From an uncultured Halomicronema sp. (GTDB taxonomy: Bacteria > Cyanobacteriota > Cyanobacteriia > Phormidesmidales > Phormidesmidaceae): a stretch of DNA of 7,106 bases. Below are positions 1 to 5,452 of this stretch, piece by piece. The stretch is from assembly GCA_937897665.1 (NCBI GenBank), contig CALCPB010000438.1:1-7106 (forward strand), written 5' to 3'. The translations under genes were made by a program, and so were the position numbers. The stretch's first letter is position 1. Each line of letters starts with the position of its first letter. The notes under the pieces are model-generated. The model was not told where the DNA came from and made no database searches. It worked only from the letters and a program-made list of their open reading frames with translations.

Positions 1-199
1 GACTCGTAATATCAGCCTGCTCGCCAAAGACCTTACCCAGCGCACTCAGCTCTGCCAAAGCGGCCTGCAACTTATCCACCTGCCTGCCGATCAGCACCAC
101 CGAAGCACCCGCCTTGAGGGCGAGCTGCGCCACACTCTTGCCAATACCACTGGTACCGCCGATCACAATCAGCTTTTGTCCGACAAATTCTTGAGACAT
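1..199 (-). CDS. SDR-family NAD(P)-dependent oxidoreductase, N-terminal part (runs off left edge)
   Basis: The 66 visible residues form the first Rossmann unit of a short-chain dehydrogenase/reductase. After MSQEFVGQKLIVIGG comes the dinucleotide-binding glycine motif GGTSGIG (about residues 14-20), then a helix, then strand VVLIGR (about 34-39), whose terminal Arg is common in NADP(H)-preferring members. Start chosen at the ATG at 199, with an AGGAGA ribosome site about 9 bases upstream. The catalytic Ser/Tyr-Lys lies outside the window, so substrate and activity cannot be judged. It is transcribed in the same direction as the tetR gene behind it, 68 bp away, and a palindrome like the one in front of tetR sits in that gap. 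Control by that repressor is therefore likely (inference). Family assignment is firm; the specific reaction is unknown. Confidence 0.9.
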   Translation of the reverse strand, partial: MSQEFVGQKLIVIGGTSGIGKSVAQLALKAGASVVLIGRQVDKLQAALAELSALGKVFGEQADITS

Positions 200-231
200 C
201 ACAATAGATCTCCTGGTCATAAAGAAAATTA

Positions 232-253
232 TTACCTACTAGAAGGTAGGTAA
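232..253. promoter_or_regulatory. Probable TetR operator in front of the SDR gene (site A)
   Basis: An inverted repeat with perfect 8-bp arms, TTACCTAC (232-239) and GTAGGTAA (246-253), separated by 6 bp, lies between the tetR stop and the SDR start. Its minus-strand reading matches the site in front of tetR (852-870) except for 4 extra central bases. The surroundings are AT-rich, as expected of a promoter, but I could not assign convincing -35 and -10 boxes. Operator role for the adjacent TetR protein is inferred from position and duplication. Confidence 0.72.
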
Positions 254-267
254 ATGATCAAAAAAAT

Positions 268-843
268 TTACCCGTCTGGGCAAAGGGCCGAAAACAATCG
301 GTGCATCAGGCAATCAAATTCGGCCTCACTGTCTGCTGCCGCCCGTGCTAGGAGTTGTGCCCCTTGCACAGTGGCCAACAGCAACGCTGCTTCATCAGCC
401 GCTGACACCCGAATCTGGAAGCGATCGCTCGCCACACCACGCTCTAACAGCGCCTGCAGCCAAGCAGTCATCTCCCCAAAAAAGTCTCTCACCTCGCTCT
501 GCACCGCTGTCGGCAAAACGAACAGCTCAGCCGACAGCATGCCACACAAACACATTTGCTGATGGATGAGTCCCCCCCGATAGAGGGAACAAAACTCCCG
601 CAATTGCGCTTGAGGATCCGCGATCGTTTGCTCAATGCCCTGTAACGCTTGCAAAAAAGTCGTTCGATAACGCTGCACTAACGCTAAGGCCAATTCTTCT
701 TTAGAGGCAAAGTGATAGTGAATGCTCGCCTTACGGATACCAATTTGCGCGGCAATATCGGCATAACTGAAGGCGCTATACCCTCGATTACGCACAAGAT
801 CTTGAGCCACATCCAAGATTTTTTGAGCAGTTGGGCTGGTCAT
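268..843 (-). CDS. TetR/AcrR-family transcriptional repressor (191 aa)
   Basis: A TetR-family one-component regulator. The N-terminal DNA-binding domain spans about residues 5-50, with the typical helix-turn-helix FSYADIAAQIGIRKASIHYHF (about 25-45) followed by the SKEEL turn. The rest is the all-helical ligand and dimer domain; it contains a CLCGML stretch with Cys98 and Cys100, plus Cys85. Length is normal for the family. The ATG at 843 is the only sensible start, yet no Shine-Dalgarno sequence precedes it. Two palindromes of the same sequence family bracket the gene, one upstream of its own start and one upstream of the SDR gene. The likely job is repression of itself and of the SDR gene, released by an unknown ligand. 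Possible thiol sensing through the CxC pair is speculation. Family call is firm; ligand unknown. Confidence 0.93.
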   Translation of the reverse strand: MTSPTAQKILDVAQDLVRNRGYSAFSYADIAAQIGIRKASIHYHFASKEELALALVQRYRTTFLQALQGIEQTIADPQAQLREFCSLYRGGLIHQQMCLCGMLSAELFVLPTAVQSEVRDFFGEMTAWLQALLERGVASDRFQIRVSAADEAALLLATVQGAQLLARAAADSEAEFDCLMHRLFSALCPDG

Positions 844-846
844 ACC

Positions 847-878
847 ATCATATTTACCTACCAGTAGGTAGATGTCAA
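847..878 (-). promoter_or_regulatory. Putative promoter of the leftward tetR gene
   Basis: On the minus strand a perfect -35 hexamer TTGACA occupies 878-873. Two -10 candidates follow: TAAATA (856-851, spacer 16) and the better hexamer TATGAT (852-847, spacer 20). The operator palindrome sits between the -35 box and the start codon. With either -10 box the transcript would begin very close to the ATG at 843, so a leaderless or nearly leaderless mRNA is possible. The -35 is convincing; the -10 choice is uncertain. Confidence 0.5.
852..870. promoter_or_regulatory. Probable TetR autoregulatory operator (site B)
   Basis: The sequence ATTTACCTACCAGTAGGTA contains a perfect 7-bp inverted repeat, TACCTAC (855-861) and GTAGGTA (864-870), with a 2-bp centre. 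It ends 9 bases from the leftward tetR start codon and abuts the TTGACA-like -35 element (873-878). Bound repressor would cover the promoter core. Site A (232-253) is the same sequence with a 4-bp central expansion. Confidence 0.75.
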
Positions 879-1010
879 CTCTCAGCTTTCATTAGCTGGG
901 TCATACCGCAGAGTCTTCCCCCAAGCCCTTGCCTTCTAGAACGGATGACCACTCTGGTGCAACGCCGCTCAGGAGAAATTGTCCCCAATTCGCAAGCCAT
1001 GGGAGAGGGG

Positions 1011-1085
1011 CAAGCGCCAACAGATACAGGGCGACTGGCAGAGTAGTCCCCATGTCAGTAAAGCAGACAGAAAACTTGGCGCTTG
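1011..1085 (-). other. Nested inverted repeats just past the NifX-like stop codon
   Basis: CAAGCGCCAA (1011-1020) and TTGGCGCTTG (1076-1085) are perfect 10-bp complements; the second lies 2 bases beyond the stop codon of the leftward gene. Between them GGGCGACT (1029-1036) and AGTCCCC (1045-1051) form a second stem with one bulged base. In the leftward transcript this would be a structured 3' untranslated region, perhaps a terminator or RNA-stabilising element. There is no U tract. The rest of the 844-1087 gap shows no convincing gene. Confidence 0.3.
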
Positions 1086-1087
1086 AG

Positions 1088-1465
1088 TTAGCTGGAATGA
1101 CAAACCGGTGTCTCGTGGGGGAGACCAGCGGGCAAGTTCCCCACCCGATAGGCTTTAATTGCGGTCTCTGGATCAGGCTCACTGGTGGTGAGCAGTTCTG
1201 TATTGCGCGCCTGGAGCCGCCGCCTCACGCCTTCCCCCGCAGAGGCCGCGATCGCAATATCAACAAAATGTAGCGGATGGCGCTCGCCCTCTCCCCGCAC
1301 GTGCCATTCATGCAAGCAACCGACCTTCGTTAAGTCCAAGGTCCAGGCGAGGCTGATGTCGGCTTCATCTGGCACCACATACACTTGCCACCGCAAGGCT
1401 CTTCCGGCATGGGCAGCAAGATTACCGTCTGGAGTGACGGCGACAGCCAGCAGTTTCTCGGTCAT
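1088..1465 (-). CDS. Stand-alone NifX/NifB-type cluster-binding domain protein (125 aa)
   Basis: The protein matches the small domain shared by NifX, NifY and the NifB C-terminus (dinitrogenase iron-molybdenum cofactor biosynthesis family). It opens with strand LLAVAVTPDG. A CLHEWHVRGEGERHPLH block (about residues 50-66) follows, then VDIAIAASAGEGVRRRLQAR (about 68-87) and the family-typical ending with TTSEPDPETAI (about 93-103). Cys50, His52 and His55 are candidate metal or cluster ligands (inference). The ATG at 1465 is preceded by an AAGGGG ribosome site about 7 bases away. No nif gene is in the window, so a role in nitrogenase assembly is not supported; such orphan domains occur in non-diazotrophs. 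It stands alone, with 244 bp to tetR and 385 bp to the PPOX-fold gene. Fold assignment is good; function unknown. Confidence 0.82.
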   Translation of the reverse strand: MTEKLLAVAVTPDGNLAAHAGRALRWQVYVVPDEADISLAWTLDLTKVGCLHEWHVRGEGERHPLHFVDIAIAASAGEGVRRRLQARNTELLTTSEPDPETAIKAYRVGNLPAGLPHETPVCHSS

Positions 1466-1850
1466 CTGAATACCCCTTCTGAATCGATACGGTACTTAGG
1501 CCAGGCCTCTATCCCACAGTGCAAATTGCCGATCTTGAAAGCAATCACGCCATGCGGCCAACTCAGGCGGCTTTGAGCCATGCGGACTCACCTCTTACGT
1601 AGATGAGTTGCTGTCTAGTCGCGATCGCCCTGACTCATAGGAGAGGCTGCCCCAGTGGGTCAGTTAATGAGATAGCTGAATTGTAGAAGACACCGATTAC
1701 ACCACTGCTGGAACTATTACGGGTGTACTCAATGGCTCAAAGCCCCGATCCGCAAGCCATTAGCAAAACAGGTCGGGCTGATGAACGAGCTATTTTCGGC
1801 CCGCGTTCGTACTGCGGACTCGGCGCATCTGAAATGAGGGCAGCAATCTT
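1466..1850. other. Gene-free 385-bp stretch between the NifX-like and PPOX-fold genes
   Basis: This stretch should hold the promoter of the NifX-like gene and the 3' end of the PPOX-fold transcript. I found no clear -35/-10 pair and no terminator with a T tract. Visible items are an AGGCC-A-GGCCT palindrome (1498-1508), a HIP1 octamer (1621-1628), a repeated GCCATGCGG (1549-1557 and 1578-1585), and a weak CCGC/GCGG hairpin (1801-1817). Short reading frames here lack ribosome sites and recognisable protein features. Confidence 0.6.
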
Positions 1851-2834
1851 TCAATGGACGTCCGGCTGTTGCCAATCACCGGTGGCCTGGAGGAAAGGGG
1901 AAAACTCTGGTGCAGACCAGCTCAGGGGCAGACTGCCTGCAACTCGAATACCGTGCGAGAGGTGAAACCGTAACAGACGCTCAGCGCCCTCATAGGCTGC
2001 GACTTCTGGCGCATCATCCCAAATCACGGTGGTGCTGCCCGTCAAATACAGCAGATCGCCGGTCTCAAAGTCGATAAACAGCAGACCCGCCCGAGGATTC
2101 ACCTCCAGGTTGCCCAATGTATTGAAATGGAAATTGCCCGAGAAATCGGGAATCGTCAGCGTTTGAGCATCGTCGATACGCACAAAGCCCGGTTTGCCAC
2201 CACGATGAGAAACATCCACACCCTTAGCCGCTCCTGCCTCAGGTTCCAGATAGGCCGTGGTGATAAAAAACGTGTCGGCTTGGGCGATCGCCGCCCGTTC
2301 GTCAGCGCCAAATTGGGTCAGCGTCTGCACCGGTTTAAGATCTGCCGGATTGAACGATCGCAGATTAAACTGGCGCGCTTGAATATATTGGGGGCAATTG
2401 CCAAAGGCTTGTCCGACCTGCACTTCAAAGCCCGCTTCTTCAACACGACTAATGACGCCATTGAGACGATTGCGGCGGCGGGTGTGCAGCTCAATACCGA
2501 GCAAACCGACGTCGTTGCCAACCGTCAGCTGCTGCGTCAGCGGAGCGCCATAGAGGGGGTGAGCGTTGATCCGTAGCGTGCGATCGTTTGGTGCCGTGAT
2601 GAACCCCGGCGTTCCCACCAAAATGGATGCCCAGGGACGATCGGCCTCATCCACAGTGCCGACCAATAGATAGGACAGTTGCCGATAAAAGGCCTGATGC
2701 TGCTCCGGCAAAAACTCGCGGATCATCCGCCGACCTTGCCGTTCAGTGCGATCGCGGCCACCCAACTTTTCCTGAATCGCCCGCTCACCAGCATGGAAGG
2801 GCGATTCTGCCTTTTGCCAACCTTCAAGAGCCAT
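1851..2834 (-). CDS. Pyridoxamine 5'-phosphate oxidase-fold flavin-nucleotide-binding protein (327 aa)
   Basis: The protein resembles the COG3576-type predicted flavin-nucleotide-binding proteins built on the FMN split barrel. An N-terminal SPFHAGERAIQ segment (about residues 11-21) and RQGRRMIR (about 32-39) lead into the first barrel: LLVGTVDEADRPWASILVG (about 56-74), then LLGIELHTRRRNRLNG (about 111-126). A second barrel-like part carries DVSHRGGKPGFVRI (about 207-220), FSGNFHFNTLGNLEVNPRAGLLFIDF (about 231-256) and a LLYLTG strand. The reading frame is open to 2939, but the ATG at 2834 is preferred because AGGAGGA stands 9 bases upstream and homologous N-termini begin near there. In some bacteria this module is fused to a ferredoxin-reductase-like half; here it stands alone. 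It follows the GST gene by 53 bp, suggesting one transcript. Cofactor (FMN or F420) and substrate are not known. Confidence 0.88.
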   Translation of the reverse strand: MALEGWQKAESPFHAGERAIQEKLGGRDRTERQGRRMIREFLPEQHQAFYRQLSYLLVGTVDEADRPWASILVGTPGFITAPNDRTLRINAHPLYGAPLTQQLTVGNDVGLLGIELHTRRRNRLNGVISRVEEAGFEVQVGQAFGNCPQYIQARQFNLRSFNPADLKPVQTLTQFGADERAAIAQADTFFITTAYLEPEAGAAKGVDVSHRGGKPGFVRIDDAQTLTIPDFSGNFHFNTLGNLEVNPRAGLLFIDFETGDLLYLTGSTTVIWDDAPEVAAYEGAERLLRFHLSHGIRVAGSLPLSWSAPEFSPFLQATGDWQQPDVH

Positions 2835-2887
2835 GATGCGATGTCCTCCTATCCATAGTTGGGGCAAAATACGGCGAGCATGCTTGC

Positions 2888-3484
2888 CTACACGGCCATG
2901 GGCACAAAACCGGGAAGCTGTCGTACCCGCTCGAGCCAAGCCAACACATAGGGATAAGGCGATAAATCGACCTGGCCATCCGGAGCCAAAGACACATAGG
3001 GAAAGACCGCCACGTCAGCAATGGTGGGGCGCTCAAATTCTAACCAGGCGTGCTGGCTCAAATGCTGATCAAGCTGCGTGAGAATGGTGGCGGCTTTTTC
3101 GTAGGCGCGATCGACGTTAATCGTCTTGCTGCCAAAAATATGATAAAGCCGCGCATTTTCTGGCCCTTGGCGTACTTCCCCGGCAGTGGTAGAGAGCCAG
3201 CGCACCACCTGCGCTAGGGACAACGCCTCGGTAGGCAGCCACTCATCGCCGCCATATTGCCGCGCCAGATACACCAAGATTGCCTGGGCAGCAGCTAATC
3301 GCGTGTCGCCATCAACTAACAGCGGCACCTGCCCAAAGGGGTTGAGTGCCAGGTACTCGGGCGATTTGTGCTCTGCTTTCATCAGGTCAACTTTGACCCA
3401 TTCATAATCGAGGTTCAATAGGTGCAATAGCAGACGAACTTTGTAGCTGTTGCCGGACATTTCGTGGCCATAGAGCTTCATCAT
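2888..3484 (-). CDS. Glutathione S-transferase-like protein (198 aa)
   Basis: The N-terminal thioredoxin-fold domain (about residues 1-78) begins MMKLYGHEMSGNSYKVRLLL, with Ser10 at the usual N-terminal active-site position. NPFGQVPLL (about 48-56) supplies the conserved cis-proline. The all-helical C-terminal domain carries the folding motif PTIADVAVFPYV (about 153-164) and ends with a WLERVRQLPGF helix. The usual Glu/Asp-Ser that binds the gamma-glutamyl part of glutathione is replaced: the segment reads RLAAAQAILVYLA (about 62-74). Thiol transfer may therefore be weak, or the substrate different (inference). The frame is open to 3511, but the paired ATGs at 3484/3481 fit the family start and have a weak GAGAA ribosome site. 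The flavin-binding protein gene follows on the same strand, 53 bp downstream. Confidence 0.93.
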   Translation of the reverse strand: MMKLYGHEMSGNSYKVRLLLHLLNLDYEWVKVDLMKAEHKSPEYLALNPFGQVPLLVDGDTRLAAAQAILVYLARQYGGDEWLPTEALSLAQVVRWLSTTAGEVRQGPENARLYHIFGSKTINVDRAYEKAATILTQLDQHLSQHAWLEFERPTIADVAVFPYVSLAPDGQVDLSPYPYVLAWLERVRQLPGFVPMAV

Positions 3485-3702
3485 GGAATTTCTCGGTTGA
3501 TTACAAAACAAGTGAACGCAGAGCGAAATTAGGGCATCGATGACAACTGATGGTTAAGGTAGCCGCCAGTTATCCTCGATTGAGGAGAACATTGGGAACT
3601 CAACGTGGGACAACCAGCACTGCAGGAGCCCTGGGCAAGTGGCTTGGGACGATCGCCGCGACTCCGAACAAGCCAGGTCACGGCAACTTCTTCAGCCCTA
3701 CT

Positions 3703-4695
3703 CTAAGCAACGAGCACCTTAGCCAGCGGACGGCGCGTCCCTTCTTGGCGACGAATGTCGCGCCAGACTTGCGTCGCTGCCAGGGCACCATCCGAGGCAG
3801 CGACAATCACCTGATTCATACCGACTTTTAGATCCCCCACGGCAAAGATGCGGGGATGCGAAGTCCGATTCATGCCGTCAGTCACCAGGTTGCCGCCGTT
3901 ATATTCCAGGTCGATGCCTTGGAGATAATCGGCATGGTACTTCGAGCCCATGGAGATGAGTCCGGCATCGAGTTCCACAGTCGAACCATCTGCGAGTTCG
4001 ACACCCGACATCTGGTGGTTTTCGCCGAGGAATTGGTGGATCGGCTGCTCGTTAACGGCGTAGCCCGCTTGGGTGAAGCGATCTCGCAATTCCGATCCGA
4101 CTTCAAAGGCACCATTGGTGAATAGCGTGATGTGGGGGGTGAACCAGCCGAGGGGAAAGGCCGCTTGCAAGCTGCTTTCGCTGCTGCCAAAGACGCCTAC
4201 CCGTTGGTCACGCATTTCGTAGCCGTCACAAATCAAACAGACGTGTAGGTTGTACCCGGCGTAGTCAAACACGTTTTTCATATCGGCGAGCTGTGGCAGG
4301 TGGTCGATGATGCCGCTCGCGGCGATGAGGTAGCGCGTGCGGAACACCTCGTACGTGGGATTTTGGCGACCGATGCGCACTTTCACCAACAGGGTATCCC
4401 CTTCATCAATCACTTCTTCCACATAGGCATTGAGATAGTCACCTTCGAGGGAGAGGTAATGGTCTTTGCCCTGCTTGAGCACTTCTCGCCCAGGGGTTTC
4501 GGGGGGCAGCCCTAGGTAATTATGTAATTCCTGCATCCAAAAAGAGCGGGCCTTGCCTTTATCGATGATCAATGTTGAGAGCAGGTAGCGCTGCAAGTAG
4601 ATACCAGCAGAGAGACCGGCGGCACCACCGCCGACCACCAGCGCGTCATAAATGTGATCGGCACGTTGAGCGAGCGTTTTCTTGGTCAGTTGCAT
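3703..4695 (-). CDS. Thioredoxin-reductase-like FAD disulfide oxidoreductase without the usual NADPH motif (330 aa)
   Basis: The two-domain layout matches low-molecular-weight thioredoxin reductases. The FAD motif VVGGGAAGLSAGIYL lies at about residues 20-34, a CLIC pair (Cys153, Cys156) followed by DGYE at about 153-160, and the C-terminal FAD motif RIFAVGDLKVGMNQVIVAASDG at about 282-303. The second nucleotide-binding site reads VGVFGSSESSLQAA (about 166-179) and LFTNG (about 191-195). Classical enzymes have GxGxxA and HRRxxxR there. NADPH use is therefore doubtful. Known non-NADPH relatives include the cyanobacterial/Gloeobacter thioredoxin-reductase-like flavoenzymes and GliT-type dithiol oxidases. 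The frame is open to 4755, but the ATG at 4695 has GGAGG just upstream and gives a normal N-terminus. Divergent from a TetR gene with shared operators; induction on derepression is likely. Confidence 0.9.
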   Translation of the reverse strand: MQLTKKTLAQRADHIYDALVVGGGAAGLSAGIYLQRYLLSTLIIDKGKARSFWMQELHNYLGLPPETPGREVLKQGKDHYLSLEGDYLNAYVEEVIDEGDTLLVKVRIGRQNPTYEVFRTRYLIAASGIIDHLPQLADMKNVFDYAGYNLHVCLICDGYEMRDQRVGVFGSSESSLQAAFPLGWFTPHITLFTNGAFEVGSELRDRFTQAGYAVNEQPIHQFLGENHQMSGVELADGSTVELDAGLISMGSKYHADYLQGIDLEYNGGNLVTDGMNRTSHPRIFAVGDLKVGMNQVIVAASDGALAATQVWRDIRRQEGTRRPLAKVLVA

Positions 4696-4732
4696 AGCCA
4701 CCTCCGAGTGCCAGCGTAAGACTTCAACGACT

Positions 4733-4750
4733 GAACCGATCGTTCGGTTC
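4733..4750. promoter_or_regulatory. Probable TetR operator 1 in the flavoprotein leader
   Basis: The palindrome GAACCGATCGTTCGGTTC has perfect 7-bp arms and a 4-bp centre. It lies just downstream of the predicted transcription start of the leftward flavoprotein gene, around +5 to +22 if that start is near 4755. It shares ACCGATCGTTYGGT with operator 2, 32 bp away (about three helical turns). Regulation by the adjacent TetR protein is inferred. Confidence 0.75.
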
Positions 4751-4765
4751 GACATAAATCCACTG

Positions 4766-4781
4766 TACCGATCGTTTGGTA
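4766..4781. promoter_or_regulatory. Probable TetR operator 2 between the divergent promoters
   Basis: TACCGATCGTTTGGTA is an imperfect palindrome with 6 of 8 symmetric pairs matched. It repeats the core of operator 1 with one C-to-T change. It sits between the -35 and -10 boxes of the leftward promoter and overlaps the -10 region of the rightward tetR promoter, so one bound dimer could shut off both genes. Confidence 0.75.
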
Positions 4782-4785
4782 TACT
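4777..4785 (+). promoter_or_regulatory. Extended -10 promoter of the rightward tetR gene
   Basis: TGGTATACT contains the TGn extension and a 5/6 -10 hexamer (TATACT, 4780-4785). No good -35 is visible 16-18 bp upstream, which is typical of extended -10 promoters. Transcription would start near 4792, about 23 nt before the preferred ATG at 4815. The element overlaps operator 2. Confidence 0.55.
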
Positions 4786-4814
4786 GTCAATAGTTGAATC
4801 GGAAACTGCTGATA

Positions 4815-5363
4815 ATGCCTAAAGAGAGCTACATTCCGAGGCTGTCCGCGCTGTTTCGTCAGTACGGTTACGATGGGGCAACCCTCTCCAAAATTTCGGA
4901 GGCGACCGGATTAGGTAAGGCTAGCCTTTATCACCACTTTCCCGGTGGTAAAGACGAAATGGTAGAGTCGGTGCTTTGCTATTCCGCCAGCTGGTTGCAA
5001 GAAAATGTGCTGTCTCTCTTGGCCGCTGAGGGTGCCCCGGAGGAGCGCTTGCAAAACATGTGCGATCGCGTCAACGAACTTTATGCCGGGGGCGCCGAAC
5101 CTTGCTTGCTGGCCATCTTGCAATCTGGAACGGGGAGTGACCTGCGTCATGCTCAAATTCAGGCCACCCTAGCGGCTTGGGTGGAGGCAATCGCCGCCGT
5201 TCTGAGAGAGGCGGGTTGGGATGCCGCGATCGCTCAGCAACGAGCGGAAGATGCCCTGATCACGATTCAAGGGGCGGTCATGGTGTCTTTTACCTTAGAC
5301 AACCCAGCGGTGTTCCAGCGGGTAATGCAGTCGTTACCGCAAGTCATCCTAAAGCAGCCATGA
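4815..5363 (+). CDS. TetR/AcrR-family transcriptional repressor (182 aa)
   Basis: The N-terminal DNA-binding domain has the helix-turn-helix GATLSKISEATGLGKASLYHHF (about residues 21-42), followed by PGGKDEM, a signature of the LmrA/YxaF-like TetR branch. The remainder is the helical ligand-binding domain, with an LLAILQSG helix and a typical C-terminal helix pair. The frame can start at TTG 4794, but that would lie at the likely transcription start and has no ribosome site. The ATG at 4815, with weak GGAAA upstream, fits the family N-terminus. It is divergent from the flavoprotein gene, and two near-identical palindromes fill the spacer, so it probably represses both itself and that gene. 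The inducer is unknown. Sequence and operator differ from the other TetR protein in this window, so the two are separate switches. Confidence 0.93.
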   Translation: MPKESYIPRLSALFRQYGYDGATLSKISEATGLGKASLYHHFPGGKDEMVESVLCYSASWLQENVLSLLAAEGAPEERLQNMCDRVNELYAGGAEPCLLAILQSGTGSDLRHAQIQATLAAWVEAIAAVLREAGWDAAIAQQRAEDALITIQGAVMVSFTLDNPAVFQRVMQSLPQVILKQP

Positions 5364-5409
5364 GCTTGCTCCACATCAGTGCTTTCTAGACGGCAAGGGA
5401 GCGGCTAGA

Positions 5410-5431
5410 GTTTGTCTCAATTTGAGCGAAC
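5410..5431. terminator. Possible terminator hairpin between convergent genes
   Basis: GTTTG (5410-5414) pairs with CGAAC (5427-5431, one G-U) and CTCA (5416-5419) with TGAG (5423-5426), leaving a one-base bulge and a 3-nt loop. It lies in the 89-bp gap between the converging tetR and SecD-P1-like genes. There is no T tract on either strand, so a terminator role is tentative. Confidence 0.25.
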
Positions 5432-5452
5432 GACCGCAAAGATGAACAAGGT

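Larger units (their letters stand above)
4762..4790 (-). promoter_or_regulatory. Sigma70-type promoter of the TrxR-like gene
   Basis: On the minus strand TTGACA (4790-4785) is a perfect -35 box, followed after exactly 17 bp by TACAGT (4767-4762), a 4/6 match to the -10 consensus. Transcription would start near 4755, giving a leader of about 60 nt before the ATG at 4695. Operator 2 fills the spacer, so bound repressor should exclude RNA polymerase. Confidence 0.7.

Noticed and set aside
421..428. GCGATCGC octamers throughout the window
   Set aside because: They are the dispersed HIP1 motif of cyanobacterial genomes, useful for taxonomy but not a local feature or array.
901..1182. 93-codon minus-strand reading frame
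   Set aside because: It overlaps the NifX-like gene in another frame, has no ribosome site, and its sequence shows no recognisable domain.
1723..1965. 80-codon plus-strand reading frame
   Set aside because: It runs into the PPOX-fold gene on the opposite strand, with no ribosome site or domain pattern.
2578..2592. CGATCGTTTGGT inside the PPOX-fold gene, resembling the second TetR operator
   Set aside because: Only one half matches, the palindrome is not completed, and it is within coding sequence without a promoter.
2835..2939. Longer N-terminus for the PPOX-fold protein
   Set aside because: The extra 35 codons overlap the end of the GST gene, and the internal ATG at 2834 has AGGAGGA at proper spacing.
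3573..3586. TCCTC-GATT-GAGGA hairpin in the gap before the GST gene
   Set aside because: The stem is only 5 bp with no T tract. It lies between the flavoprotein end and the GST start and could be chance, so it was not called a terminator.
4794..4814. TTG start for the rightward TetR protein
   Set aside because: It lies at the predicted transcription start with no ribosome site; the ATG at 4815 fits the family N-terminus.
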